Below, piece after piece: positions 26,818 to 35,497 of a stretch of DNA of 63,448 nucleotides (the first letter of the stretch is position 1; each line of letters starts with the position of its first letter). Both the position numbers and the translations under genes were made by a program. Below the pieces are notes generated by a model. That model worked only from the letters and a program-made list of their open reading frames with translations, did no database searches and had not been told where the DNA came from. The stretch spans positions 1-63,448 of the forward strand of contig NZ_MVQB01000059.1 of assembly GCF_002067035.1 (NCBI RefSeq), given 5' to 3'. This DNA comes from Methanoregula sp. PtaB.Bin085 (GTDB taxonomy: Archaea; Halobacteriota; Methanomicrobia; Methanomicrobiales; Methanospirillaceae).

Positions 26818-27087
26818 CCACGTCCACGGCATTGCCCCGCGGGCGCCCGGAACCACCTTCCCCGATCGTTCCGGCACCCGGCGAATTCTTTGGAATTATA
26901 TCCTATGGGTAATGAACGTGCCGATATGGATCCGGCGGGTTCACGACGGTCCGCCGGCATTCCCCTAACCGCCCGGTTCAATCCATGAACCCGGACTATT
27001 GGGGCAATATTTCCCTGACCCTGCAAACCGTATGATCATCTCTGCGGCATGCTTCCGGACGTGCGGCAGGATGGAGGTTTTTTTCCC

Positions 27088-27234
27088 ATGACCAATCTAG
27101 GAGACGTAATCCGACAGATCGAGACTGCCCTCTCCGACAGCCGCGATCCACCAACGCCCCACGAGCGTGAGGTGTTCCACCGCATCCTCACGAGCGTCTA
27201 TACCGGCGCGGTCGATGCAAAGGGCAGCTGGTAA
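27088..27234 (+). CDS. small conserved-looking protein, 48 residues
   Basis: A 48-residue ORF beginning MTNLGDVIRQIETAL, acidic and helical, with no membrane segment. GGAGGT (27073-27078) lies nine bases upstream of ATG 27088, a well-placed ribosome-binding site, which is the main reason to believe it. I recognise no family. A longer start at 27049 is possible but has no such site. It stands alone between divergent surface protein genes. Confidence 0.5.
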   Translation: MTNLGDVIRQIETALSDSRDPPTPHEREVFHRILTSVYTGAVDAKGSW

Positions 27235-27352
27235 TCTTCCCCTCTATTTTACCAGACAGTGATGGTACCGGATTTCCTGCACCCGTGCTCCTCACGGAGA
27301 TTCTGAACCTGAAAAAAAATTCTCATGCCGGCGCTCTGCCGGCCCGGCCCGT

Positions 27353-27991
27353 TCACGGGGCAATCGTGACCGACTTCACAATCTCTTCTGTCCGGCCCTG
27401 GAGAGCGCGGACGGCCGTGGGTTTGTTCTCGCCCCGGAACGCGAGGATATACATCCCCTTGTCAGTCTTGGTGAAGATGTAGTATCCCTTCACCACCTCG
27501 GTCTGGAAGTCCAGCTGGTACGCCTTGGTGCCGGAAACGGTGAGCGTGCTGCTCTTGACGATGCTGTGGGAGTCCAGCCGGGTCTTGTAGTAATCCTGGA
27601 GCGCAAGGGTTGCCTGGTTGAAGTACGCCTCGAAGTCCGCGCCGGGATTCTCGTCAATGTCGACACTGAGGGTATTTACCGACTTTGCGTCGCCCGGGAT
27701 CGTGACGGGGGAGGAGAAGGTAGCGATCCGCACCGCCCGCCTGCCATAGTCCCGGATATCGCTCGTCATGACATCCTGCCGCGACCAGTCCGCGGGAACC
27801 GTGACGGTAACGCCGTACGGGAGGGTGGCCGCTCCCGGGCCGGCAGCGCCGGCAGCAGCGACGGGCTGTGCGGTAGGCACAGGGGTGTATACATGGGTGG
27901 CCGGCCCGGATGCGCAACCGGCGGCGAGCACGGCAGCGATTGCGAACGCGGCGATGGTGATATACATGGGGAGATTGTCAGCGTGTTTCAT
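27353..27991 (-). CDS. lipoprotein with PsbP-like domain
   Basis: A 212-residue lipoprotein: signal peptide with lipobox VLAAGC at about residues 21-26, an Ala/Gly/Pro-rich linker, then a globular domain from about 58. That domain (GVTVTVPADWSR, then a strand-rich body ending in RTEEIVKSVTIAP) resembles the PsbP/DUF1795 fold, which is widespread in archaeal exported proteins with unknown ligands. AGGAGTG lies five bases before ATG 27991, which fixes the start. Anchored on the outer face of the membrane. Confidence 0.75.
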   Translation of the reverse strand: MKHADNLPMYITIAAFAIAAVLAAGCASGPATHVYTPVPTAQPVAAAGAAGPGAATLPYGVTVTVPADWSRQDVMTSDIRDYGRRAVRIATFSSPVTIPGDAKSVNTLSVDIDENPGADFEAYFNQATLALQDYYKTRLDSHSIVKSSTLTVSGTKAYQLDFQTEVVKGYYIFTKTDKGMYILAFRGENKPTAVRALQGRTEEIVKSVTIAP

Positions 27992-28302
27992 AGGCACTCC
28001 TGAATATCCGGAGTTTGTAATTAAGGGTGAAATAGATTGTGCGGTTTGTTGAGGGCCTGCAGCCGCAAAGGCCGGCATCGCTTCCCCTCTTCTGAGTGCA
28101 TAGCGTTCTTCGACATACGTCCCCGGATCCGGCCCGCTCACCCCATCAGTCCGGTGCCCCACGGGCAGCCCGGGGGCATGTTGTTTCCCCGCCCCCGCCT
28201 GTCACGGGATGCCTGTCCCGGCCTGCCGGCCCCGGGATAACACATATCCGACGGTTTTTTATGGTTGCCGGATCGAGTACCGTCTGTATAAGGTGGCTCC
28301 CG
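27992..28302. other. divergent promoter gap
   Basis: This 311-base gap separates two divergent exported-protein genes. Apart from their ribosome-binding sites I see no strong repeat or RNA structure. Confidence 0.4.
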
Positions 28303-29745
28303 ATGAAGCAGGTGCACATTCTCCTTCTTTTTGCGCTCCTCCTCCTCGCGCCGGCCGTTCCTGCGGCGGACACGGGCGGGGATTCCTGGAGTTCGCAGTG
28401 GCGTATCGATCTCTCCCGCCCGACACCCTCGGACAATTTTCCGGTAAAAGTCTCCCTCTCCCCGGCGATCTTTGACTTTGCCGGTGCGCAGGCGCACGGG
28501 GAAGACCTCCGGTTTGCAGATGAGGACCGGACCTCCTTTGCATACTGGATCGAGTCCTGGGACCCGCTGCAGGGCGCCGTTGTCTGGGTGAACGTGCCGG
28601 AGTCCGGCACACGATCGTTCTACATGCTCTCGGGGAACCCGGCAGCGGAAGCGGAGTCGGACGGGGCAGCGGTCTTCACCTTCTTCGATGACTTTTCCGG
28701 CCCGTCGCTGGACACCGGCCGATGGACCGCAACTGGCGGTGGATCAGCCACCTTTGCCAACGGTATCCTGATCAGCACCGGCAAAAAGGGCCTGTTTGGC
28801 ACCACGGCCGTGCCGGGCATCTACGACAAGGTGCTCGAGGTCCGGGGGAAGTTCCACGCCTCCTCCGGCAATGACGTGGACATCGGCTTTGGCCGGCTCA
28901 GCGGCACGAACCTCTGGGCCGGGGCGGCAGAGGGCGAATGGATCAATGCCCACGGCTGGGAGGGGACCGGCATGACGCTCAGAAACGCCGGCGATACGGA
29001 GGACTGTTACAATATGCTGTACCCCGCAACCCCGCTCTGGGACTCCTCCGGGTACCATACCTACAGCCTCTCATTTGAGCCCGACCGCATGGCCGTGGAG
29101 AAGGACTATGAACCGTACGTGACGTACAACACGACCGGCTGCCACCTTGCCACCGACACCCTGCCGGTCGAACTGATCCTCGACCATTCTGACGAGCAGC
29201 CTGACTACCCCCAGTACGTCGACTGGATCCGCGTCCGCCCCGCGGCCGATCCAGAACCGGAGGCTTCGGTGACAAAGCTCGGATCGGCACCAGCCGCTGC
29301 CCCGCAGAAGACCGGAACCAGCAGCCTGGTCCCGCTGGTGCCGGTCATGGTCACCTTTATCTTCCTCATCATCATCGCGTACATCGTGTATACCCACCGT
29401 CACGTCTTCCACCGGAAGACACCCGCTGAGGTGATCCCCCGGCCGGCTGTCAGTATGACAAAGGAGGCGGCATTCGGCGACCCCGGCGGCATCGAGCTCG
29501 AGATCACCAATACCGGCTCTGCTGAAATCTCATCCATCCGCGTCACGGTCAATCCCCCTGCCGACATGAAACGCGAATCAACCGTGCACGAGCTGGCCGG
29601 GCTCGGGCCCGCGGAGAGCCGCATCTTCCCCGTCACCTTCTTCCCGCCGGCAAAGGGAACCTACGTGCTGAAGGTTGTTATCGAGTACGAGGTCTGGGGC
29701 CTGAAGCATACGCTGGAGTTTCCGGAGCGGGTGAAGGTGAAGTAG
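28303..29745 (+). CDS. DUF2341-domain membrane-anchored surface protein
   Basis: A 480-residue protein: signal peptide about 1-22, then a DUF2341 domain (about 27-125: SQWRIDLSRPTPSDNFPVKV), a concanavalin/LamG-like region (about 130-310) with FFDDFSGPSLDTGRW at its start, one membrane helix (about 332-352), and a C-terminal NEW1-like or CARDB-like beta-sandwich (about 380-478: GGIELEITNTGSAEISSIRV). DUF2341 proteins are secreted archaeal and bacterial sugar-binding-type proteins. I chose ATG 28303 by the signal peptide and an AGGTGG motif six bases upstream. Unlike its neighbours, the C-terminal sandwich lies after the membrane helix. Confidence 0.8.
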   Translation: MKQVHILLLFALLLLAPAVPAADTGGDSWSSQWRIDLSRPTPSDNFPVKVSLSPAIFDFAGAQAHGEDLRFADEDRTSFAYWIESWDPLQGAVVWVNVPESGTRSFYMLSGNPAAEAESDGAAVFTFFDDFSGPSLDTGRWTATGGGSATFANGILISTGKKGLFGTTAVPGIYDKVLEVRGKFHASSGNDVDIGFGRLSGTNLWAGAAEGEWINAHGWEGTGMTLRNAGDTEDCYNMLYPATPLWDSSGYHTYSLSFEPDRMAVEKDYEPYVTYNTTGCHLATDTLPVELILDHSDEQPDYPQYVDWIRVRPAADPEPEASVTKLGSAPAAAPQKTGTSSLVPLVPVMVTFIFLIIIAYIVYTHRHVFHRKTPAEVIPRPAVSMTKEAAFGDPGGIELEITNTGSAEISSIRVTVNPPADMKRESTVHELAGLGPAESRIFPVTFFPPAKGTYVLKVVIEYEVWGLKHTLEFPERVKVK

Positions 29746-29830
29746 GAGCGGGTATCCTCATTTTTTTTAATTCTGTAGAAAAGTTGACGAAATTTTTGAT
29801 AGTATTGCGATGGGGCCACGGGCGCTCGCC

Positions 29831-29858
29831 GCTCGAAACCTGTGGTTTCTCATGTTCG
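29831..29858 (-). repeat. REP-like hairpin
   Basis: Read on the minus strand: ATGAGAAACC, loop ACA, GGTTTCGAGC. The stem GAAACC (29849-29844) pairs with GGTTTC (29840-29835). It keeps the family shoulders ATGAGAA and TTCG with a different stem. Confidence 0.45.
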
Positions 29859-30006
29859 GGTTCTGATGACCCCACACACCTGGAAGCCTGACGGCTTCTG
29901 CAAATCAGTCCTACTTCGCAGGCCTGATACTCAGCGTGGCAAAGAGATGTGGGTTACGAGGAATGGAGGATTCGCATGATCGCGGACGTCTCCGGCTGGC
30001 AGGATA

Positions 30007-30020
30007 AATATCGCGATATT
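30007..30020. promoter_or_regulatory. 14-bp palindrome upstream of NHL protein gene
   Basis: AATATCGCGATATT is a perfect palindrome in an AT-rich stretch about 80 bases before ATG 30101. It is a plausible operator for a dimeric regulator, with nothing else to support it. Confidence 0.35.
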
Positions 30021-30100
30021 AATAAATCGGGCTCACGAACCCTGAATGTGTCTGATACCAGTCCATGATAACACAGGACAGTCTCAGGGGAACTCTACCG

Positions 30101-32305
30101 ATGAAAAAGATAAAAACAATTTTCGCAATTTCCTTCGTTCTGGCAGCATTATTGATCGCGCCGGCTGCCGGTAGTTGTGCCGGACCCCCGCAGCCCGTTC
30201 CGGATGCCAGTATCTTTCAGAATTCAACCGGTATTGCTCTGGATCCTGCCGGGAATATTCTTGTGACAATCCGGCATCATGCAGTACGGACTTTTTCACC
30301 ATCGGGTCAGATTATCTCAACATGGGGTTCGGAAGGGTTTGATGAAGGAAAGCTTGGCTGGGCAACATACAGCACGAGTGACAGCCAGGGTTTTGTCTAT
30401 ATCACCGATCAGAAAAACCGCCGGATCCTGAAGTTTTCTCATGATGGTGAATACATTACCCACTGGGACTATTTCCGGGATGATCCCGGGTGGTGCCCGG
30501 TACCGAGAACAACGTGTGACAGTAATTGGTATATGGCAACCCATTCCCTTGGCGGGATAGCTGCAGGTCCTGACGGAAATCTGTACATTGCCGACGTACT
30601 CAATAATAGTATCTCCGTCATAACATCCGACGGGAAATTCCTGGAAAAATGGGGACCAGACGGTACAGGAACCGGGAAACAACTCTCCCCTCAGACTGAG
30701 ACCGCACAAGATGGTGCCGGCGGGAAAATTTTCATTTTTGATGGGATCCCCGCTGTTGTCCCCAGGGAAAACGGACAATTATTCCTCCCGCAGGATGTTG
30801 CTGTTGACCGCGAGGGAAATGTGTTTGTATCTGATTATGGAAATTACCGGATCCAGAAATTTTCATCAGACGGTGCCTTCCTGACTGCATGGGGATCGGA
30901 AGGAACCGGTGATACACAATTTTTAGAGCCCGGAGGTATTACAGTCGATCGAAATGGCTTTGTCTATGTTATCGATACTGGTCTGTCCTGTGTGAAAAAA
31001 TTCACGGGTAACGGGACTTTTGTAAAAAAATGGGGGACACGGGGCGTCCGGAACGGTCAGTTTCTGAAACCTTTTGACATTGTGATCGATGAGACCGATC
31101 ATGTCTATGTTACCGATTCCTCGGATGAGAGTGTCCAGAAATTCACTGCGGATGGTGTTTTTCTTTACAAATGGAAAACATCGCCGGAAACTCCCGGACA
31201 GGTGCCTGAACAATCCGGTTTCAGCATCCTCCGGCGGGATGATATACCCCTCATCAGGTCAATTGCTGCAAAACAGGTTCTTAATATCTCTGTCCGGAGA
31301 GTGCCTCAGAGAATCGCCCTGGATTCTGCTGATAATATCTACATGATTGATGGCATTAATGCAACCATCTGGAAATTTTCTCCATGGGGAGAGGTTGTTG
31401 CGTACTGGGGTTCATACGGATCCGGGAAGGGGCAGTTCAGGGAATCTGAGAATATCGCAATTGACAACCGGGATTTTATCTATATCACCGATTCTGTGAA
31501 TAACCGCATCCAGAAATTTTCTTCTGACGGGGAATATATCACCCACTGGGATTTCCTTGAAAACGATGGGATCAGATGTCTGAGTTCGCTGAGTTCCTTT
31601 GGTGTCTATGAGTTATTCTTCCATGTTGCCAGTGGAGTAGCAGTGGATACTCAGGGAAACCTGTATATCGCTGATGGGGCGCACGACAGCATCTATATAA
31701 TGACACAGGACGGAGAATACATTGCAAAATGGGGTTCATCAGGATCGGGTAACGGACAATTCAACCAGCCGTATGATATTGCCTTCGACAGGCAGGGAAA
31801 TTTTTTTGTTGTTGATAAGGGAAACTACCGCGTCCAGAAATTCTCCTCCAACGGCACGTTCCTGACCTCATGGGGCTCGGAAGGAACCGGCAACGGCCAG
31901 TTCATGCTCCCCCTCGGTATCACGGTTGATCGGAAGGGATTTGTGTATGTGATTGATCCAAAAATCGGGTGCATCCAGAAATTTACCGGTTCCGGGACAT
32001 TTTTGCTCAAATGGGACCTGAAGAGTTTTTCAAAAAACCCGGAGGCCACATTTTATGATGCTGCGACAGACCGTGATGATAATATCTATGTCACCACGGG
32101 TGCCGACAACTGCATCCTGAAGTTCAATTCTGATGGAAAATATCTCAAAGAGTTCTGCGGTGTCCCTTATCGTTCCCCACGGACTCCTTCACCAGGTCAG
32201 CAGATCCCTTCACCAGACCAGCAGACACCATCGGCTCCCGGTTTCCTGGATTTCCCGGCGATCGCTGCGATAGTTCTGGTATGGCTGAACATATGCAGAA
32301 AATGA
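30101..32305 (+). CDS. NHL-repeat surface protein
   Basis: A 734-residue exported protein with a signal peptide (about 1-24). About 40-700 hold NHL beta-propeller repeats with the recurring unit VxVDxxGNVFVxDxxNxRIQKFSxDGxFLTxWGSEGTGxGQF. The repeats come in two large blocks, about 40-380 and 395-700, that resemble each other along their length, so the gene probably arose by internal duplication giving two propellers. The C terminus has a Pro-rich linker (TPSPGQQIPSPDQQTPS) and one membrane helix. NHL propellers bind proteins or carbohydrates. AT content is higher than in neighbouring genes. Start chosen at MKKIKTIF. Confidence 0.85.
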   Translation: MKKIKTIFAISFVLAALLIAPAAGSCAGPPQPVPDASIFQNSTGIALDPAGNILVTIRHHAVRTFSPSGQIISTWGSEGFDEGKLGWATYSTSDSQGFVYITDQKNRRILKFSHDGEYITHWDYFRDDPGWCPVPRTTCDSNWYMATHSLGGIAAGPDGNLYIADVLNNSISVITSDGKFLEKWGPDGTGTGKQLSPQTETAQDGAGGKIFIFDGIPAVVPRENGQLFLPQDVAVDREGNVFVSDYGNYRIQKFSSDGAFLTAWGSEGTGDTQFLEPGGITVDRNGFVYVIDTGLSCVKKFTGNGTFVKKWGTRGVRNGQFLKPFDIVIDETDHVYVTDSSDESVQKFTADGVFLYKWKTSPETPGQVPEQSGFSILRRDDIPLIRSIAAKQVLNISVRRVPQRIALDSADNIYMIDGINATIWKFSPWGEVVAYWGSYGSGKGQFRESENIAIDNRDFIYITDSVNNRIQKFSSDGEYITHWDFLENDGIRCLSSLSSFGVYELFFHVASGVAVDTQGNLYIADGAHDSIYIMTQDGEYIAKWGSSGSGNGQFNQPYDIAFDRQGNFFVVDKGNYRVQKFSSNGTFLTSWGSEGTGNGQFMLPLGITVDRKGFVYVIDPKIGCIQKFTGSGTFLLKWDLKSFSKNPEATFYDAATDRDDNIYVTTGADNCILKFNSDGKYLKEFCGVPYRSPRTPSPGQQIPSPDQQTPSAPGFLDFPAIAAIVLVWLNICRK

Positions 32306-32410
32306 AAAAAGCACTTCACCGGCCCCCCTCCACAGGAAACCGCACCGCCCCTTCCCTCCCCTTCACTTTCACCCCGCTGACCGGAAACGGTTTAACCAAC
32401 GGGTTCAAAA

Positions 32411-33577
32411 ATGAGCTCAAGCATTCAATGCGGTGTGATTATGAGCAGTTCCGCAACCGCCCCGGTATCCCCGCAGGCCGCGGGGAAAAAACAGGCTAAA
32501 AAGAAGAAGAAGACCGGCAGCGCCGACGATTTCTACCCGTCCCGTGCCGAGACCCAGACCGATTTCATCGTGGTGTACGACGCCGACGGGCACATCCTGT
32601 ACGCGAACCCGGCGCTGGTGCGGACGCTGGGGTATACCGCTGACGGGATGGCCGGCGTGCCCCTCCTCGCGTATATCGCAAAGGAGTTCCAGGGAACGAT
32701 GGCAGCCAACATGGAGGCCTGCCGGAAGACCAACGACCCGCCGTTCTACGAGACAATGCTGGTTGCCGCCAACGGGTTCCGGCGCCCCGTTATCGTGAAG
32801 GGCCGGCCGGTACGGTACAATGGCGAGCCCGCGGGCCTCTTCTTCTTAATCGACATCACCGAGCGCAAGGCGCTCGAGGGCCTCCTCCGGGAGCGGGCGG
32901 ACCAGCTGCTCCAGTTCTCGAACGCCCTCCAGGTCGCAAACAAGAAGCAGCGGCTCCTCTCCTCCATCACCCGGCACGACATCAACAACCAGCTGACGGG
33001 CCTCAAGATCTACCTCGGCCTCATCGAGCAGGAGCAGACCGACCCGGCACTCGCGGTATACTGCCAGAAGGCAACGGCCGCAGCCGACCAGATCGCCGGC
33101 ATGATCCAGTTCACGCGCGAGTACGAGCAGATCGGGATCTCCGCGCCGGTCTGGCACGACTGCCGGTCCATTGTGGACGGGATGGCGGGTGGGGACTTCG
33201 GGCGGATCGCCGTCCACAACGATCTCCCGCACGGCATGGAGGTCTTCGCCGACCCGCTCATCGTGAAGGTCTTTTACAACCTCCTCGACAACGCGGTGCG
33301 GTACGGCAACAAGATTACCGCAGTCCAGTTCTATGCCCGCGAGGAGGATGACGGCACGGCGGTCATCATCTGCGAGGACAACGGCGACGGTATACCGGAG
33401 AACGAGAAGGAGCGGATCTTCGACATGGGCTTCGGGAAGAACACCGGTCTTGGCCTTGCGCTCTCAAAAGAGATCCTGGACATCACCGGCATCACGATCA
33501 AAGAGACCGGCACCCCCGGCGCCGGTGCCCGCTTCGAGATGACGGTGCCGCCGGAGAACTGCCGGTTCGTGGAGTGA
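32411..33577 (+). CDS. PAS-domain sensor histidine kinase
   Basis: A 388-residue soluble two-component kinase. After a Lys-rich leader comes a PAS domain (about 49-152: DFIVVYDADGHILYANPALV ... FLIDITERKA). The phospho-accepting region follows at about 180-200 with His189 in SITRHDINNQL, then a HATPase domain with N box NLLDNAVRYG and G box CEDNGDGIPE, ending GLGLALSKEI. No membrane segment, so it senses an internal signal. No response regulator is adjacent. An ATG at 32441 is a possible shorter start. A 22-bp palindrome plus T tract follows. Confidence 0.88.
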   Translation: MSSSIQCGVIMSSSATAPVSPQAAGKKQAKKKKKTGSADDFYPSRAETQTDFIVVYDADGHILYANPALVRTLGYTADGMAGVPLLAYIAKEFQGTMAANMEACRKTNDPPFYETMLVAANGFRRPVIVKGRPVRYNGEPAGLFFLIDITERKALEGLLRERADQLLQFSNALQVANKKQRLLSSITRHDINNQLTGLKIYLGLIEQEQTDPALAVYCQKATAAADQIAGMIQFTREYEQIGISAPVWHDCRSIVDGMAGGDFGRIAVHNDLPHGMEVFADPLIVKVFYNLLDNAVRYGNKITAVQFYAREEDDGTAVIICEDNGDGIPENEKERIFDMGFGKNTGLGLALSKEILDITGITIKETGTPGAGARFEMTVPPENCRFVE

Positions 33578-33584
33578 ACAGGAC

Positions 33585-33623
33585 ATCCTCCTGCCGGCAG
33601 GAGGATCCCACGGTCTTTTTTTT
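33585..33623 (+). terminator. strong palindromic terminator
   Basis: ATCCTCCTGCC-GGCAGGAGGAT (33585-33606) is a perfect 22-bp palindrome followed by eight Ts (33616-33623), eight bases after the histidine kinase stop. Its position between convergent genes suggests it limits transcription from the kinase side. Confidence 0.7.
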
Positions 33624-33624
33624 A

Positions 33625-33873
33625 TCACATGCACATGACGAAAGGTCCCCGGATGGTCAAGGCAACCATTACGGAAAAATACACAAGGATAAGAAGAAGG
33701 ATGACGGCGAGGATTTCATAAAGAGCCTGCATGTTCCGCCCCTGGTGTGCCTGCGCTCCCCCGTCCGGCCAGGATCCTTTCCGGCCCGCCTTCAAATGTG
33801 CCCCGATCAACCCCGCGGCGACCATCGCGACGATGACGACAGAAACGACCGCTGTCAGGATAACCAGTCCTGC
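33625..33873 (-). pseudogene. C-terminal part of the lipoprotein gene, separated by an in-frame TGA
   Basis: Directly after the TGA (33876-33874) of the next-listed gene the same reading frame continues for 82 codons to a TGA at 33625. It encodes a hydrophobic segment, LVILTAVVSVVIVAMVAAGL, completing a membrane helix that would begin before the stop, then a polar stretch and another membrane helix (YEILAVILLLILVYFSVMV). No start codon near the stop would make a sensible protein. The simplest reading is a nonsense mutation in a gene of about 328 codons; readthrough is the alternative. Confidence 0.6.
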
Positions 33874-34611
33874 TCAGAAGGCGGTGATGGTAATGGTGGT
33901 TCCGGATAAGGGCAGGCGGGGATGGAAGATCTGTTTTGTCACAACCCCGATGAAGAGGATGGCGGAGAACGTGACCAGTGCCCCGGTAAAGACGTGCTCG
34001 TCAGTGATACGGCTTGCGTATGTGCGGATTTGCCCGGCCGCGGGCACGAGGTTCATCCTGAAAAGCGAACAGGTGTATGCTGCCAGAAGCGCCGGAAGGA
34101 AGCTGCACAGGATAACAAGAATAAAAATAATGACGATATCCAAGGACTTGATCTTTCCGCAACCTTCTGATACACCGAATCTTTGGCGCTGCAGTGCTTC
34201 GGTATACGATTCATTCGCCTTGGTGAATGCATCCTGTGCCTTTTCGCGTGCCCGTTGATAATTCCCCTGTGCTAACTCATCCTCCGCGGCAACAACGTAA
34301 CTATACGCAATTTCCCGTTTCGTCATGATCACCGGGAGCTGCGAATCATCTCTCGTGCTCAGGTTTCCTCTGAACCAGTCGATAACAGCATCGGTCTTCT
34401 CTATCTGCATCTTTGCATCGGCAATGGCTTTTTCCGCAAGTTCCCTGTCGGTCAGCGGAGCGGTTGGTGTGGGGGAGATCGCGGGGGTGGCAGGTGTGTC
34501 CTGCACCGGTGCTGTGCACCCCGCCGCCATCACCATCGCGAGCAGCAGCACCAGCGCCGCCGCTGCGCTCACCGGCCTCTGGCGCTCAGTGACAATCGGG
34601 CGTGCGGTCAT
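33874..34611 (-). CDS. lipoprotein with membrane helices, probably truncated by a nonsense codon
   Basis: A 245-residue protein. Lipoprotein signal with lipobox MAAGC at about residues 28-32, a Pro/Thr linker, a helical region of about 60-150 with a TPR-like pattern (AYSYVVAAEDELAQGNYQRAREKAQDA split over two helices), then two membrane segments (IVIIFILVILCSFLPALLA and VFTGALVTFSAILFIGVV). It ends TTITITAF and then TGA, but hydrophobic coding continues in frame (see 33625-33873). I chose ATG 34611 (MTARP) because the paralogous gene at 36136 starts MTVRP. Function unknown. Confidence 0.6.
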   Translation of the reverse strand: MTARPIVTERQRPVSAAAALVLLLAMVMAAGCTAPVQDTPATPAISPTPTAPLTDRELAEKAIADAKMQIEKTDAVIDWFRGNLSTRDDSQLPVIMTKREIAYSYVVAAEDELAQGNYQRAREKAQDAFTKANESYTEALQRQRFGVSEGCGKIKSLDIVIIFILVILCSFLPALLAAYTCSLFRMNLVPAAGQIRTYASRITDEHVFTGALVTFSAILFIGVVTKQIFHPRLPLSGTTITITAF

Positions 34612-34625
34612 TTCGGTCATACCCT

Positions 34626-35489
34626 TCAGGAAATCCATGTTTTAGAGAGGATGTAATATACACCCCGGTATTCGAGACAGTTACGAAATTTCGACGAATA
34701 TCCTGAAGGACTGGCATACCTGCTTATGTTCGCTCCATCTTCGCAGTGATATGAGCCACCGCCTGCACAGGTTGTGTTAATCCGAAAGGACCGGTTCGTG
34801 CAGTATGATTCTTTCTCTCCGCGTAGTACTTCCCCGAGTTCCGGGAGGTTTGCGATATCCTGTTCCGTGACGCTGATAACCTCGCCTTCACATTGGGGAT
34901 CCTGATTCAGGCGGTATACCTCGAATCCGCCCCCGCAGAGTTTGATCGGGCCCCTGTTTACGACATCTTCTGAGCGGTATATCACATGCAGCGGGGCCGG
35001 ATTGTCCCTGCCGCGGGACCTGTTTTCAACGGCTTCGATCCAGAACGTTTCCCCGTTGAGGGTAAAGCGTCCTGTCAGAAGGTTTGAACTTGTCGTAAAC
35101 AGGACCTCGCTGGATTTTTCGCCATCCAGCTTACCGCGGTATGAATAAATCCCGTTATCGGTTGCTGCAAAATTCATCCGGCTCATGGTGGCCGTATACT
35201 CTTTCCCCCGGATCCGTACGGGAAGTCCCTGCCCGGACTCCAGTTTTTTGTTGATCGCTGCGTGATCGAAGGTAACCAGATCGAACCTGCGTAATGAGGG
35301 AAGAAGCCTCAGGCTTTCCGGATCCTGCACACCTTTTTCACCAAGCCCGCTGACGGAAGTTGCTCCAGCTACCACAACGCTGGTGCTCCCGGGAATTTCA
35401 AAGGGCATCTCTGAATCTCCTGTGCACCCCGCCGCCATCGCCGCTGAAAACAGAACGATCACGAGAATGACGAACCGCGACACAGTCAT
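34626..35489 (-). CDS. lipoprotein resembling a metalloprotease propeptide
   Basis: A 287-residue lipoprotein with lipobox MAAGC at about residues 18-22. About residues 60-160 (RRFDLVTFDHAAINKKLESG ... YSYRGKLDG ... SNLLTGRFTLNGETFWIEAV) look like the N-terminal domain seen before the catalytic domain of secreted archaeal zinc proteases. No HExxH motif follows. The C-terminal 90 residues hold six Cys in close pairs (YCTNRS, TTCAGGGSYHCEDG) and are unlike a protease. It begins right after the next gene's stop, eight bases away, in a run of three similar lipoprotein genes. The propeptide resemblance is tentative. Confidence 0.6.
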   Translation of the reverse strand: MTVSRFVILVIVLFSAAMAAGCTGDSEMPFEIPGSTSVVVAGATSVSGLGEKGVQDPESLRLLPSLRRFDLVTFDHAAINKKLESGQGLPVRIRGKEYTATMSRMNFAATDNGIYSYRGKLDGEKSSEVLFTTSSNLLTGRFTLNGETFWIEAVENRSRGRDNPAPLHVIYRSEDVVNRGPIKLCGGGFEVYRLNQDPQCEGEVISVTEQDIANLPELGEVLRGEKESYCTNRSFRINTTCAGGGSYHCEDGANISRYASPSGYSSKFRNCLEYRGVYYILSKTWIS

Positions 35490-35497
35490 TTCCTCCT

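Larger units (their letters stand above)
29746..30100. other. gap with T tract, hairpin and palindrome
   Basis: This 355-base gap has no convincing gene. An eight-T tract right after the DUF2341 stop may terminate it. It also contains a minus-strand REP-like hairpin (29831-29858) and a 14-bp perfect palindrome, AATATCGCGATATT (30007-30020), about 80 bases before the NHL gene. Confidence 0.5.

Noticed and set aside
33874-33876. TGA read as selenocysteine
   Set aside because: The residue would lie inside a membrane helix, with no redox motif around it and no visible SECIS; a nonsense mutation is simpler.
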